Source of the DNA: Lysinibacillus sp. PLM2
Lineage (GTDB): Bacteria; Bacillota; Bacilli; Bacillales_A; Planococcaceae
Assembly (NCBI GenBank): GCA_023168345.1
Contig: AP025689.1
Coordinates: forward strand, 1,672,001 to 1,736,000
DNA length: 64,000 bases
Direction of reading: 5' to 3'
Both the position numbers and the translations under genes were made by a program. This document shows, in pieces, positions 44,443 through 53,143 of the stretch. Numbering within the stretch: the first letter of the stretch is position 1; every line of letters starts with the position of its first letter. The notes beneath the pieces are model-generated. The model saw nothing but the letters and a program-made list of their open reading frames with translations. It searched no databases and had not been told where the DNA came from.

Positions 44443-45804
44443 ATGATAGTATGTAAATTTGGTGGTACTTCCGTTGCGAATGCTGAACAAATAAGAAAAG
44501 TCGCAAACATTGTGAAATCTAATCCTGAAAGACGAATAGTCGCAGTGTCTGCACCAGGCAAACGTTTCAGTGATGATATTAAAGTAACGGATCTTTTAAT
44601 AGATCTAGCTAACGCTGCATTAAAAAACGGCGATGTTGAAGGGAAGCTTCAAAAAGTTGTTAATCGATATAAAGAAATTACAAATGACCTAGAATTAGAT
44701 CAAACAATTTGCGATATCATTGCACAAGATTTGCAAGAACGTGTAAATTTCAATAAAGCAAATGTTGATTTATTTGTTGATAATTTAAAAGCTAGTGGTG
44801 AAGATAACAATGCCAAATTAATTGCTGCTTACTTTAACTCAATTGGCTTAAAAGCGAAATATGTAAGTCCTAAAGAAGGCTTAGTAGTCAATGATTTTCC
44901 AGAAAGAACATTCGCTTTACCAGAAGCATATGAAAATTTAAGCAAGCTAAGAGATTGTGAAGAAATTGTTGTATTCCCTGGCTTCTTTGGTTATACAAAG
45001 GACGGAACTCTTCGCACTTTTGATCGTGGAGGATCAGATATTACTGGTTCTATTTTAGCTGCAGCAGTGAAAGCTGTACTTTATGAAAACTTTACAGATG
45101 TAGATTGTGTATTTAGCGCAAATCCAAAAGTTGTGAACGATCCTGTAGGTATTAAAGAAATAACTTATCGAGAAATGCGTGAACTATCCTATTCTGGATT
45201 CTCCGTTTTCCATGATGAAGCATTAATGCCTGTATATAAATTAGGGATTCCAGTAACGATAAAAAATACAAATAATCCTCAAGCACCAGGTACGAAAATT
45301 TTACCAACTAGAACTTTAAATAGCCGACCAGTAACTGGTATCTCAGCTGATAGTGGTTTTTCAACTTTGTATGTTTCAAAATACTTAATGAATCGAGAAA
45401 TTGGTTTCGGACGTAAACTTCTACAAATTATTGAAGAAGAACATATTTCTTACGAGCATACGCCGTCAGGATTAGATGATATTTCTGTAATTATACGTTC
45501 TCATCAATTAACACCAGAAGCAGAAGAACGTATTATAAATAGAATTAAAGAAGAACTACAAGCGGATGATGTTTATTTCCGTCATGGTTTTTCAATGATT
45601 GTTATTGTTGGTGAAGGTATGAGAAATAATACAGGCTTAGCTGCAAGAGCTGCATCAGCAATCTCAAGTACAGGTGCCAACATAGAAATGATCAATCAAG
45701 GTCCTTCTGAAGTAAGTTTAGTATTTGGGGTCCTTTCAGATAAAGAAAACCAAATATTACGTGCTTTATATGAAGAATTTTTTTCTCCCATATCAGTTTA
45801 CTAA
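44443..45804 (+). CDS. Monofunctional aspartate kinase (YclM/ThrD type)
   Basis: This enzyme phosphorylates aspartate, the first step to lysine, threonine and methionine. The product is 453 residues, like B. subtilis YclM (aspartokinase III). The N-terminal kinase has KFGGTSV at residues 5-11, SAPG, FDRGGSDITGS and VDCVFSANPK. Two ACT domains close the protein (SKYLMNREIGFGRKLL, VIVGEGMRNNTGLAARA). No alternative internal beta-subunit start is needed. It is monocistronic with its own promoter and terminator. I leave the symbol empty because several aspartokinase isozymes exist. Confidence 0.93.
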   Translation: MIVCKFGGTSVANAEQIRKVANIVKSNPERRIVAVSAPGKRFSDDIKVTDLLIDLANAALKNGDVEGKLQKVVNRYKEITNDLELDQTICDIIAQDLQERVNFNKANVDLFVDNLKASGEDNNAKLIAAYFNSIGLKAKYVSPKEGLVVNDFPERTFALPEAYENLSKLRDCEEIVVFPGFFGYTKDGTLRTFDRGGSDITGSILAAAVKAVLYENFTDVDCVFSANPKVVNDPVGIKEITYREMRELSYSGFSVFHDEALMPVYKLGIPVTIKNTNNPQAPGTKILPTRTLNSRPVTGISADSGFSTLYVSKYLMNREIGFGRKLLQIIEEEHISYEHTPSGLDDISVIIRSHQLTPEAEERIINRIKEELQADDVYFRHGFSMIVIVGEGMRNNTGLAARAASAISSTGANIEMINQGPSEVSLVFGVLSDKENQILRALYEEFFSPISVY

Positions 45805-45817
45805 TAATTAGTTCCCG

Positions 45818-45852
45818 CTCTGTATGATATATAATTCATACGGAGTTTTTTA
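45818..45852 (+). terminator. Terminator of the aspartokinase gene
   Basis: CTCTGTATGA pairs with TCATACGGAG (one wobble), followed by six T. Confidence 0.85.
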
Positions 45853-46014
45853 TTAAGAATTGGTGAGAAATCTACTACATATTACAACAAATAGTATTCT
45901 TAAGTAATATTGAACAAAATGTTACAATTAATTACAAGTTCACCCTATTTTTACATTTTTTATAGAAATTACTTCTCAGTAATAGATATAATAAATTAGG
46001 AAAGAGGTGATATT

Positions 46015-46557
46015 ATGGAGAAAAAAGAAGTTATTTATGTTCCAGAAAATCCTGTTTCACAATTTTTGTTCAATGATACACGGTCAGGTGTTTTTTGGTT
46101 ATTCGTACGAATTTATTTAGGTTGGGTTTGGTTGAAATCAGGCTGGGGTAAAGTTTGGAACGACAATTGGACAGGTGAAAATGCAGGTGGGGCCATAACA
46201 GGCTTTGTACAAGGAGCCCTAGCGAAGTCGGTGGAAACATCGGATGTAACTGGTTGGTATGCATCTTTTCTGGAAAGTTTCGTTTTACAGAATGCTATCA
46301 TATTTTCATACATTGTATCCATCGGTGAAGTGCTTGTTGGATTAGGTTTAATCTTTGGTTTACTAACAGGGATTGCTGCATTTTTCGGTACTTTCATGAA
46401 CGTAAGCTTTTTATTCGCGGGCACTCTTAGTACAAATCCATTATTATTTATACTTGGCACATGGGTAGTACTTGCGTGGAAGGTTGCTGGATGGTATGGA
46501 CTTGATCGTTGGGTATTACCTAGACTCGGCACACCATGGGGTAAGTTTTCGAAATGA
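46015..46557 (+). CDS. DoxX-family membrane protein
   Basis: The product is 180 residues with four membrane helices. DoxX features seen are RIYLGWVWLKSGWGK in the first helix, SIGEVLVGLGLIFGLLTGIAAFFG in the middle and the C-terminal TWVVLAWKVAGWYGLDRWVLP. The family includes quinol oxidase subunits and thiosulfate or redox-linked membrane partners. The role here is unknown. AAAGAGGTGA precedes ATG. It is monocistronic between terminators. Confidence 0.9.
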   Translation: MEKKEVIYVPENPVSQFLFNDTRSGVFWLFVRIYLGWVWLKSGWGKVWNDNWTGENAGGAITGFVQGALAKSVETSDVTGWYASFLESFVLQNAIIFSYIVSIGEVLVGLGLIFGLLTGIAAFFGTFMNVSFLFAGTLSTNPLLFILGTWVVLAWKVAGWYGLDRWVLPRLGTPWGKFSK

Positions 46558-46586
46558 TGAAATACTAAAAATACATAGAACGAAAG

Positions 46587-46617
46587 CTATGCATGTTTTT
46601 CAATGCATAGTTTTTTT
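46587..46617 (+). terminator. Terminator of the DoxX gene
   Basis: CTATGCAT pairs with ATGCATAG, followed by seven T. Confidence 0.88.
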
Positions 46618-46691
46618 ACTTTAGGTTTTCGTATATAGTCTATATAATGGAAATCATATGAACTATTTAAAATGATAGTAGGAGAATGTAG

Positions 46692-46898
46692 ATGAATATC
46701 GTTTTTGTATTAACATCAACAGGGCAAGAATTATTAGAGATGGAGTCACATGACGTAGCCGGATTACTCGCTGCTGTGAAGGGTGAAAATGTCACATTCC
46801 CTTTCGGTAGCTATAAATATGATTTTCATACGTTAGATCATTATTTAGAAAATGAAGTTTATCGCCAAGAACTTGTCATTTATCTGAAGGAAGAATAA
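46692..46898 (+). CDS. Hypothetical protein, 68 residues
   Basis: This is a small soluble protein (MNIVFVLTSTGQELLEMESH, then GSYKYDFHTLDHYLENEVYR). TAGGAGAATG precedes ATG at good distance. I recognise no family. It may share a transcript with the 46949 gene, 50 bases on. Confidence 0.65.
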   Translation: MNIVFVLTSTGQELLEMESHDVAGLLAAVKGENVTFPFGSYKYDFHTLDHYLENEVYRQELVIYLKEE

Positions 46899-46948
46899 TT
46901 CGAAATTAATTAATCATGTGTATATTGAACACGAATTGAGGTTTTATT

Positions 46949-47176
46949 TTGTTACAATTAATTTTATTCGGGATTGTCGGATACGTCATTCTCTATTTTT
47001 TAGCAAAACTAAGAATTTTCCCATCTATTACTGCTGTATTCCCATTCATTAATTTTGTATTACTCACAATATTAGTCATTTTCATTGCGATTAAATCTGG
47101 TTTGTTACGTTTTATCGCAATGATAATTGGAGTAATTGTTACTTTAATAAAGGATGCGTTTAGTACGTTATTCTAG
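46949..47176 (+). CDS. Small membrane protein, 75 residues
   Basis: Three hydrophobic stretches (LILFGIVGYVILYFLA, FINFVLLTILVIFIAI, FIAMIIGVIVTLI) with few charges. The start is TTG 46949 with TGAGG 7 bases upstream. I recognise no family. It has no partner gene that would suggest a function. Confidence 0.55.
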   Translation: MLQLILFGIVGYVILYFLAKLRIFPSITAVFPFINFVLLTILVIFIAIKSGLLRFIAMIIGVIVTLIKDAFSTLF

Positions 47177-47285
47177 CGAAAATGTGATATGAAATGCAAA
47201 AAAATTCGAAAGTCTACTTTCTGTAAATTTCCAAAAAGTATTGATATAATAAGCTTTGTGAATAAATATGAAAGAAGGCGAAATC

Positions 47286-47717
47286 ATGAACGCTTACGAT
47301 GAGTACATGAAAGGCATTGTCCGCCCAATGCGACAGGAGTTAGTAGAGGCTGGTTTTACTGAGTTGACAACTGCTGATGAAGTAAATGAATTTATGGCGA
47401 CTACAAAAGGCGTTGCATTAGTAGTAATTAACTCTGTATGCGGCTGTGCAGCGGGGCTTGCTAGACCTGCAGTTCGTGAAGCGATTAAAGAAGTAAAACC
47501 TGACCATTTAGTAACAGTATTTGCTGGGCAAGATCGTGAAGCAACTGAAGCAATGCGCGGCTTTTTTGAAGAAATCCCACCAAGCTCTCCTTCTATTGCA
47601 ATTTTAAGAGATGGTCAATTAGAATATTTTATCCCACGTGATCAAATAGAAGGTTACCCTGTAGAACAAATTACAGATCATTTAGCTGGTGTTTTAAAAC
47701 AAGCATGCGGGCAATAA
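47286..47717 (+). CDS. Bacilliredoxin (BrxA/BrxB, YphP/YqiW family)
   Basis: Bacilliredoxins remove bacillithiol from oxidised cytosolic proteins. The product is 143 residues. The active site is CGC in NSVCGCAAGLARPA near residue 54, typical of the family. The N-terminal MNAYDEYMKGIVRPMRQELV also fits. I start it at ATG 47286, just after GAAGGCG; ATG 47268 has no ribosome site. The methyltransferase gene overlaps its end by 13 bases. Confidence 0.94.
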   Translation: MNAYDEYMKGIVRPMRQELVEAGFTELTTADEVNEFMATTKGVALVVINSVCGCAAGLARPAVREAIKEVKPDHLVTVFAGQDREATEAMRGFFEEIPPSSPSIAILRDGQLEYFIPRDQIEGYPVEQITDHLAGVLKQACGQ

Positions 47718-48499
47718 CAGTAGTTACAACAGCCGGCAGACCAGATGAAGCATCATTAAAGCAAGCACAAAAAGCTTGTGATGTACTAGGTTTACCCTTT
47801 GAACCAAGAAAAAAGCGTTCAGTAGCCAAAATAAGTGAGCTACTGAACGCAAATGTTATTGTTGCAGGAAAAAATCGATTTGAATACTATACAAAAGGGT
47901 CGACCACACCATTCTTTTTTCATCCCAATTCAGCTTCCTTTCGTTTGAAAAGAGTTGCAAAAGGAGAGGACGATCCTTTTTTAATTGCGAGTCAGTTACA
48001 TAAAGGTGATTCATTTTTAGATTGTACGTTAGGTCTAGGATCTGATGCGATGTTGGCTGCTTTTGTTGTCGGACTTGATGGGAAAGTAGTTGGACTGGAA
48101 GAAAATGCGAATGTAGCCTTTATCGTTTCCACTGGTATGAAAGAATATGACACAACAGAAATCCCGCTTACCTCTTGCATGCGAAATATAGAAGTGATCC
48201 ATACGGATGCAGTTGATTATTTATGTAATCAAAAGGATTGTTCTTTTGATGTTGTCTATATGGACCCAATGTTTAACGAAATCATAGAGGAGTCGAATAA
48301 TTTCGAACCTCTACGGGAAGCAGGTAGCCATATCACTTTAACGAAAGAATGGGTTCAAGAAGCACTTCGTGTAGCGAGAAAAAGAGTGGTGTTAAAAGCA
48401 CATTATAAATCTACGTATTTTGAAGATTTCGGTTTTAAAAGAGATATTCGTTTAACTTCAAAATTTCATTATGGTGTCATTGAAAAAACGATTGTTTAA
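47705..48499 (+). CDS. Class I SAM-dependent methyltransferase (RsmJ-like)
   Basis: The product is 264 residues. A methyltransferase core has motif I in FLDCTLGLGSDAML near residue 106 and motif IV in VVYMDPMF near residue 184. It resembles RsmJ-type rRNA guanine methyltransferases (YhiQ family) in the DPMF motif and the late basic segment ARKRVVLKAHYKS. The N-terminal 90 residues contain HPNSASFRLKR. The start overlaps the bacilliredoxin gene, which implies coupling. An RNA substrate is likely but not shown. Confidence 0.82.
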   Translation: MRAITVVTTAGRPDEASLKQAQKACDVLGLPFEPRKKRSVAKISELLNANVIVAGKNRFEYYTKGSTTPFFFHPNSASFRLKRVAKGEDDPFLIASQLHKGDSFLDCTLGLGSDAMLAAFVVGLDGKVVGLEENANVAFIVSTGMKEYDTTEIPLTSCMRNIEVIHTDAVDYLCNQKDCSFDVVYMDPMFNEIIEESNNFEPLREAGSHITLTKEWVQEALRVARKRVVLKAHYKSTYFEDFGFKRDIRLTSKFHYGVIEKTIV

Positions 48500-48504
48500 C
48501 ATAA

Positions 48505-48720
48505 CTATCGTTTTTTCTTTTTGTCATCAATCACTGCTTGCTTTTTCAATACTTTTTCGAACTCTACATGAACATCGATTTTGCGTTCATCAACCTGATC
48601 CACTTTTACGACTGTTCCTTTTCTCCCTTTCACAGTAATCTTCTCATCTACAGATGGTAAAATAGTCGTTAATTTACTCATGACCAAAGCGCTTTTTTCA
48701 TAAAAAGTAACAATATACAT
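48505..48720 (-). CDS. Hypothetical protein, 71 residues
   Basis: This small protein (MYIVTFYEKSALVMSKLTTI, VKGRKGTVVKVDQVDERKID) ends in a Lys-rich tail (DDKKKKR). The middle reads like an SH3-like strand pair. ATG 48720 has GGAGG upstream on the minus strand. It is convergent with the methyltransferase, with stops 5 bases apart. I recognise no family. Confidence 0.65.
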   Translation of the reverse strand: MYIVTFYEKSALVMSKLTTILPSVDEKITVKGRKGTVVKVDQVDERKIDVHVEFEKVLKKQAVIDDKKKKR

Positions 48721-49005
48721 AGACGTTCCTCCTATAAGTTTCAATTTGTTAAATTTTATGATTCAATAGCGAATATATAACTATTAATCTTATAAAGTAG
48801 TATTTAATTTAAAGAAAGTTTTAAAAAGGATTTAGTTGCGTTCAATTATATTGTGGGTTATTTGTTTCTTTTTGATATAGTTAGAAGCAGATATTTAAAC
48901 TAAAAATATCTAGTCAAAAAAATCTTTATAGTAGATTAGCTAAGCGAAAAGACTTATTAAAACCCTAAAAATACGGCACTTTTACTTTTTTCTATTTTTA
49001 TGTTA

Positions 49006-49207
49006 AACTTAAGACGTGCTATTTTAGGTAGCATATAAATAAATTGGCGTTTCGCTGATGTTTTTGAATATACTTATTCACACTGGCGCAAGTAAAGGCT
49101 TGCAAGGATGCAAAAGTAGGTTGGGTTTGCATTGCTTAAGTTAGAGAGCGTAGTGGAATTTTACCGCGGTTATGTAATGTATGAAAGTGCATTTTTTATA
49201 AAATTCC
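49006..49207 (+). ncRNA. Candidate structured RNA, unassigned
   Basis: Three nested or serial stems are visible. AACTTAAG (49006-49013) pairs with CTTAAGTT (49135-49142). Inside lie TGCTA/TAGCA (49017-49021, 49029-49033) and ATGCAAA/TTTGCAT (49108-49114, 49126-49132). A following stem pairs GGAATTTTA (49155-49163) with TAAAATTCC (49199-49207). The segment has no ORF and is GC-richer than its flanks. I cannot match it to 6S RNA, RNase P, tmRNA or a riboswitch class. The rest of 48721-49005 is plain AT-rich sequence. Confidence 0.45.
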
Positions 49208-49259
49208 CCTGATGATAGGGTTGAGACATTTTATTTATAAGCTTACCTATGAAATACTA

Positions 49260-49289
49260 AAGGGGTACTCGAAAAAACGAGTACCCCTT
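49260..49289. terminator. Strong hairpin between the RNA candidate and the 28-residue gene
   Basis: A perfect 12-bp stem, AAGGGGTACTCG with CGAGTACCCCTT, has an A6 loop. T-rich sequence follows on the plus side after five bases. It could serve both directions. Confidence 0.7.
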
Positions 49290-49310
49290 GTCTAATTTTT
49301 TGATTGAAAT

Positions 49311-49397
49311 TTAGCTTCTAGCTGTAAAGCATAATGAAGTTAAGTAAACGATTAATAAAATAAAACCAAAACCTGCAGCGATTTCATATAATTCCAT
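49311..49397 (-). CDS. 28-residue membrane microprotein
   Basis: ATG 49397 follows AAGGAGGTC at ideal spacing. The product is MELYEIAAGFGFILLIVYLT plus SLCFTARS, essentially one membrane helix with a short tail. The strong ribosome site and the terminator just beyond the stop support translation. I know no family for it. Confidence 0.5.
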   Translation of the reverse strand: MELYEIAAGFGFILLIVYLTSLCFTARS

Positions 49398-49539
49398 CAC
49401 AGAAGACCTCCTTAAAAAGCGAATACATTTTCAATTATTATTTTACAATGAATTATTAAAAGATGAAACCTTTTCATGGTAAAATCGTAACTATAAATAG
49501 ATGAATTTTCTAAAAAGTAGAGATTGAAGGGTTAAGCTT

Positions 49540-50151
49540 ATGAAAAAATGGATGCAAAAGTTAATCGTAATCACTGTAGCACTTGTTACATTTGGTATTA
49601 TTTCTCCTAATCATGAAATATGGGAATTACTAGAACATGACCATTCATCAAGTTCTAATAATAATGGCGATTATCAATCCTCAGCAAATAGTGTAACTTA
49701 TGAGGATAGTATTTCCGATGAGGTTACAGAGCATTCAACATATTTAGAAGAACAAAGTATTAACTCAATTCTATTAACTGCAAAAGAACAATCGTATATG
49801 AAATTTGGGTCAAAAATTTCTCCAGTAATTGGGAAAGAGTTTGACGCTAGAATATTACCTAAAATCGAAGAAGTAATACAAGTGACATTAGCACGTCATG
49901 ATGAAGAAAAGATTCCATACATAAAAATTTCAGATCAACCAAGTGGGAATTATAGTGAAAAGATCTTTCATATCTCAAATGGCTACACGGGACAGGATCT
50001 TTTAAGATTCCATGTTCGTACAGAAAGAAGACCGGTGGAAGGATATTATTATAATTTCCATTATCATACAGTAGAAGACCAATATGTAAAACATCATAAT
50101 ATTGGTGACATTTATTATTCGAAAAACACTCCTCCAAAATGGTTATCTTAA
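49540..50151 (+). CDS. ypjP: YpjP-like protein
   Basis: The product is 203 residues, the same length as B. subtilis YpjP. The N-terminus (MKKWMQKLIVITVALVTFG) is a signal anchor. Conserved blocks seen are KFGSKISPVIGKEF, LPKIEEVI, EKIFHISNGYTGQDLLRFHVR and the C-terminal NFHYHTVEDQYVKHHNIGDIYYSKNTPPKWLS. The function is unknown. The acidic Ser-rich linker is poorly conserved. It is monocistronic with a terminator. Confidence 0.88.
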   Translation: MKKWMQKLIVITVALVTFGIISPNHEIWELLEHDHSSSSNNNGDYQSSANSVTYEDSISDEVTEHSTYLEEQSINSILLTAKEQSYMKFGSKISPVIGKEFDARILPKIEEVIQVTLARHDEEKIPYIKISDQPSGNYSEKIFHISNGYTGQDLLRFHVRTERRPVEGYYYNFHYHTVEDQYVKHHNIGDIYYSKNTPPKWLS

Positions 50152-50184
50152 ATAATCCAAATAATCGTTTTTATACAATACTTC

Positions 50185-50231
50185 AGACTGTAGACAAACT
50201 CAAAAATTTGAGATTTTCTACAGTCTTTTTT
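50185..50231 (+). terminator. Terminator after ypjP
   Basis: AGACTGTAGA pairs with TCTACAGTCT across a loop that itself contains CTCAAAAATTTGAG, followed by a T run. Confidence 0.82.
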
Positions 50232-50257
50232 CTATTTACAATACATATTAATAAATC

Positions 50258-50390
50258 GTCGATTTCCGTTACAGACGCTACGCTTTCCACGGGCACGGCC
50301 TCAGCCTTCTCCCTCGCTACGCTCAGTCCGGGTGCTTCGGCTCGTGCTGTTCCCGTAGGAGTCTTCGCGCCTTCCTCTCCAATCGACTTA
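50258..50390. repeat. GC-rich dispersed repeat element
   Basis: About 130 bases of markedly GC-richer sequence (CGCTACGCTTTCC, GGGCACGGCCTCAGCC, CTCAGTCCGGG, GGCTCGTGCTGTTCCCG) interrupt the AT-rich background. I recall closely similar intergenic sequences scattered in Lysinibacillus and other Bacillaceae genomes. It encodes nothing convincing. Only one copy is in this window. Confidence 0.6.
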
Positions 50391-50443
50391 TATCCACTAA
50401 TTCGCTTCTAAAACTCTGAGGTGATGATACTTGGTTTATCTAA

Positions 50444-50666
50444 AGTCACATTTGGGAAGGGTACTTAAAGGAAACGGAACATCTACTTCATCACTTTGAA
50501 GTAAGAGAGATATATGCAAACCGTAAAAAAACAATTGCTGATGCTAAAGAAAGCATGGTATGCGTTGGACAACCCTAGGACATAAAAAATTGTCCATGTA
50601 GGCGATGCTTTTTTTTGCTACTATAAATTTATAAAAGCTTGCCACTTGGACATGGAAAGCTGCATA
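50444..50666 (+). pseudogene. IS1182-family transposase, C-terminal remnant
   Basis: Joined frames read SHIWEGYLKETEHLLHHFEV, then REIYANRKKTIADAKE, shift, HGMRWTTLGHKKLSM, TAG, AMLFFATINL, stop, KLATWTWKAA. This is the conserved C-terminus of IS1182 (DUF772/DDE) transposases: IYAKRKETIERVFADAKEKHG..W/YTTLRGLxKLxMQAMLTFA.MNLKKLATWTW. The ERVF residues are deleted and there is one frameshift and at least three stops. The N-terminal part is missing. Confidence 0.88.
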
Positions 50667-50744
50667 AACGAGACGAAAGCTTCTCATCGAGACAGTTAAT
50701 ACCTGAAATCCGGTGATAGTTAATACCCAAACGACCTTAAAAAA

Positions 50745-50786
50745 GACAAAATACCTCGAGAGGTGCAACTCTCGAGGTATTTTGTC
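50745..50786. terminator. Perfect 18-bp hairpin at the end of the IS remnant
   Basis: GACAAAATACCTCGAGAG pairs with CTCTCGAGGTATTTTGTC around GTGCAA. It is a strong terminator-like structure, probably belonging to the IS end. Confidence 0.7.
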
Positions 50787-50901
50787 AACACTTTATACGA
50801 GTGTTTTTTTGTTCGAAGAAACGTCCTCTATATAGGCTGTTTAAATCGATGTTTAGAAGTAATAAAATTATCCATAATATTGGAAGCGAGGAATTTATAA
50901 T

Positions 50902-51297
50902 TTAATCGTTATTTGATAATTTCCAAGCGGGAATTAAAGAGTGGAATTTAAAAACGAAGCTCATGAAAATGTGAATCACTGTATAGATAGCTAGCGTTAC
51001 AAAATATGTAATAAACCAGGTTTGCAGAGATTCATTTAAAAATAAGAAGAGCAGAATCATTCCTACTGGGAAGGGAACCAAAATAATTAACCACATAGGT
51101 GCTTTTAATACCTCCGTAATAGCGCCTAATGAAACAACTGTAGTTCCAATTACAAGAGCTAGGAAAGCAGATAGGCTATTGCTAATTAATAAACTTCCAA
51201 TATAGTAGGATAATGCAGTTAAAATAATTGCTAAAAGAAAATTAAAATAATACCTCACAAGTACACAGCTTTCTGAAGATGGTTTTGTACTAAACAT
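50902..51297 (-). CDS. Hypothetical four-helix membrane protein
   Basis: The product is 131 residues with four hydrophobic helices (FLLAIILTALSYYIGSLLI, AFLALVIGTTVVSLGAI, WLIILVPFPVGMILLFLFL, WFITYFVTLAIYTVIHIFM). The ribosome site is weak (AAGTGG). I recognise no family and the neighbours give no clue. Confidence 0.6.
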   Translation of the reverse strand: MFSTKPSSESCVLVRYYFNFLLAIILTALSYYIGSLLISNSLSAFLALVIGTTVVSLGAITEVLKAPMWLIILVPFPVGMILLFLFLNESLQTWFITYFVTLAIYTVIHIFMSFVFKFHSLIPAWKLSNND

Positions 51298-51414
51298 TTT
51301 ACCACTTTTTAGAAAATGATAAGTAAATAGTTTGTAAATTTTTTAGTTACATTTATTTTGAGTTGTTAAAAATTGGAAAATCCTCATATTTAAAGGAAGT
51401 ATTTGGAACAATTT

Positions 51415-51744
51415 CTATTCAATGAACGAGTACTCACGCTCTACTTTACAAATTCGAGTACTATATGCAGAGTACCAATCTTTTTTACCTTTTTCTTGTG
51501 CATTTTGATGTGACATATGTGCTTTCCATTGTTTAATTGATTCTAGTGAATCCCAATATGATACTGTTATTCCCAATCCATTTTGTTCTCTTACACTTTC
51601 AACACCCAAAAATCCATTTTGTTTGGAAGCGAGCTCAATCATTCGATTAGCTGTAAGGTTGTAACTTTTAGAGTCTTTTTCAGTTCTTTGAGAAGTAAAA
51701 ATAACTGCATAATAAGGTGGGTTAGGGGTATTTAAAAATAACAT
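51415..51744 (-). CDS. Antibiotic biosynthesis monooxygenase (ABM) domain protein
   Basis: The product is 109 residues with one ferredoxin-like ABM fold: YYAVIFTSQRTEKDS, MIELASKQNGFLGVESVRE, GITVSYWDSLESIKQWKAHMSH. The WDSLESIKxWK segment is typical of YqjZ-type stress proteins. The enzyme activity is not predictable. GGAGGG precedes ATG. It is monocistronic. Confidence 0.88.
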   Translation of the reverse strand: MLFLNTPNPPYYAVIFTSQRTEKDSKSYNLTANRMIELASKQNGFLGVESVREQNGLGITVSYWDSLESIKQWKAHMSHQNAQEKGKKDWYSAYSTRICKVEREYSFIE

Positions 51745-51944
51745 ATGATCCCTCCAAAAAGTTTATATTATAAATAATAGCATTAAATTTATTATGAGAT
51801 TTTCTATTTAATAAACATTTGAAAAAAAAATAGAACAACTAAAAATTTACTCTAAAAATCGTAAAATTATCCTATTTTCATTGGAATTGTCTAAACATAA
51901 TCGCCGAGTATTAGAAAATTAACTAATATGTAAAAGTCCACTAC

Positions 51945-51975
51945 TACTACAATTAAAAAATGTAGTATTTTTTTT
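51945..51975 (+). terminator. Terminator-like hairpin in the xdhC upstream region
   Basis: TACTAC pairs with GTAGTA, followed by eight T. No plus-strand gene ends here. It might act as a leader attenuator or be a relic. The rest of 51745-52080 shows no gene. Confidence 0.4.
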
Positions 51976-52093
51976 CAGCAGCATCTATTGACTAATAATT
52001 TTGAATTTTGGTAATATAATGAAAAGTTTTTAGGAAAGTAAAAATTTATTAAAAGAGAGTGAAAGATACTTTGATTGGGAGGAGGCGAATTCA

Positions 52094-53143
52094 TTGTCGA
52101 GATTATTGGAATTTAAAGAGCTTTTCCACCAAATCAAATTAGCATGGATGAGAAATGAAGAAACCGTTCTTGTTATTCTTGCTGATGTGAAAGGAAGTGC
52201 CTATCGATTACCTGGAACAAAAATGATTATGACTTCTGCTGGTAATATGTACGGAACGATTAGTGGAGGTTGTTTAGAAGCAGACTTATACGAATGGGCA
52301 AAAGTTGTTTTTGATACGAAAACACCATTTACTCATCGTTATGACTTAAGTGAAAATGAAATTTGGAGCTTAGGCATTGGATGTAAAGGTGATTTAGAAT
52401 TTATTTTCCTCCCAATCAATCCTCAAAATACTACATGGTTAGAAATTGGCCAGTTATTACAAAAAGAACAGCCTTTTACACTCATAGTTGATATGAATAA
52501 TGGAAAAATTGCTCCGTTCAATCATAAAGGAAATAATTTATCGAATCAAATTGATTTTCCAATTGAAATAATTGAAAAAGCACTACAAGAGTTTTCAATC
52601 CAAACAAGGGCTCAAATATTTTTAACAAATCAATCTCGTTATTTCGTTGATGTTGTAAAAGAAAGTGAGAAGTTAATTGTCGTTGGTGCTGGGAAGGATG
52701 CAATCCCAGTTGCCAATTTAGCTTATAAATCTGGATTTGCTGTGACAATCCTTGATAGTCGTAACCAGTTTAATAATAAACAAAATTTCCCGAATGCTAC
52801 CCATATTACAGAGGAAATTGAGAATGTTGATTCAAGCCGTTTAATTGATTCATGGTGGCTGATTATGAATCATCATCAAGATAAGGATGAAAAGAGCTTA
52901 CAATTAGCGATTGAAAGTAGGCCTCGCTATATTGGTGTGCTAGGTCCAACCTATCGGACAAATGAAATGTTGAAAAATATTGGGTATCAATTAGAAAGTG
53001 GGCCTATTTTTTCACCGGTCGGATTAGATCTTGGTGCAGAGACAATTGATGAGGTAGCAATTAGTATTGTTTCTGAACTTCTGAGCATACGGTCAGGTAA
53101 AACTGCCAAGTCATTGCATGGGAAGGCAAAAATTCATGGTTAA
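52094..53143 (+). CDS. xdhC: XdhC/CoxF-type molybdoenzyme accessory protein (PucA-like)
   Basis: XdhC binds molybdenum cofactor, protects it and inserts it into xanthine dehydrogenase. The product is 349 residues. The N-terminal XdhC_CoxI domain has VKGSAYRLPGTKMIM and GTISGGCLEADL, then GIGCKGDLEF. The C-terminal Rossmann domain has VVGAGKDAIPVANLA near residue 197 and the end motif GPIFSPVGLDLGAETIDEVAISI. The start is TTG, 6 bases after GGGAGGAGGCG. It is the first gene of the Moco/xanthine cluster, in the place of pucA in B. subtilis. Confidence 0.93.
   Translation: MSRLLEFKELFHQIKLAWMRNEETVLVILADVKGSAYRLPGTKMIMTSAGNMYGTISGGCLEADLYEWAKVVFDTKTPFTHRYDLSENEIWSLGIGCKGDLEFIFLPINPQNTTWLEIGQLLQKEQPFTLIVDMNNGKIAPFNHKGNNLSNQIDFPIEIIEKALQEFSIQTRAQIFLTNQSRYFVDVVKESEKLIVVGAGKDAIPVANLAYKSGFAVTILDSRNQFNNKQNFPNATHITEEIENVDSSRLIDSWWLIMNHHQDKDEKSLQLAIESRPRYIGVLGPTYRTNEMLKNIGYQLESGPIFSPVGLDLGAETIDEVAISIVSELLSIRSGKTAKSLHGKAKIHG

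Noticed and set aside
49006..49207. 6S RNA, tmRNA or RNase P RNA
   Set aside because: None of the conserved sequence blocks of these RNAs is seen and the pairing scheme differs, so I leave it unassigned.
50139..50411. 90-codon ORF across the ypjP terminator and the GC-rich repeat
   Set aside because: It arises from the GC-rich repeat. It has no ribosome site and spans a strong terminator.
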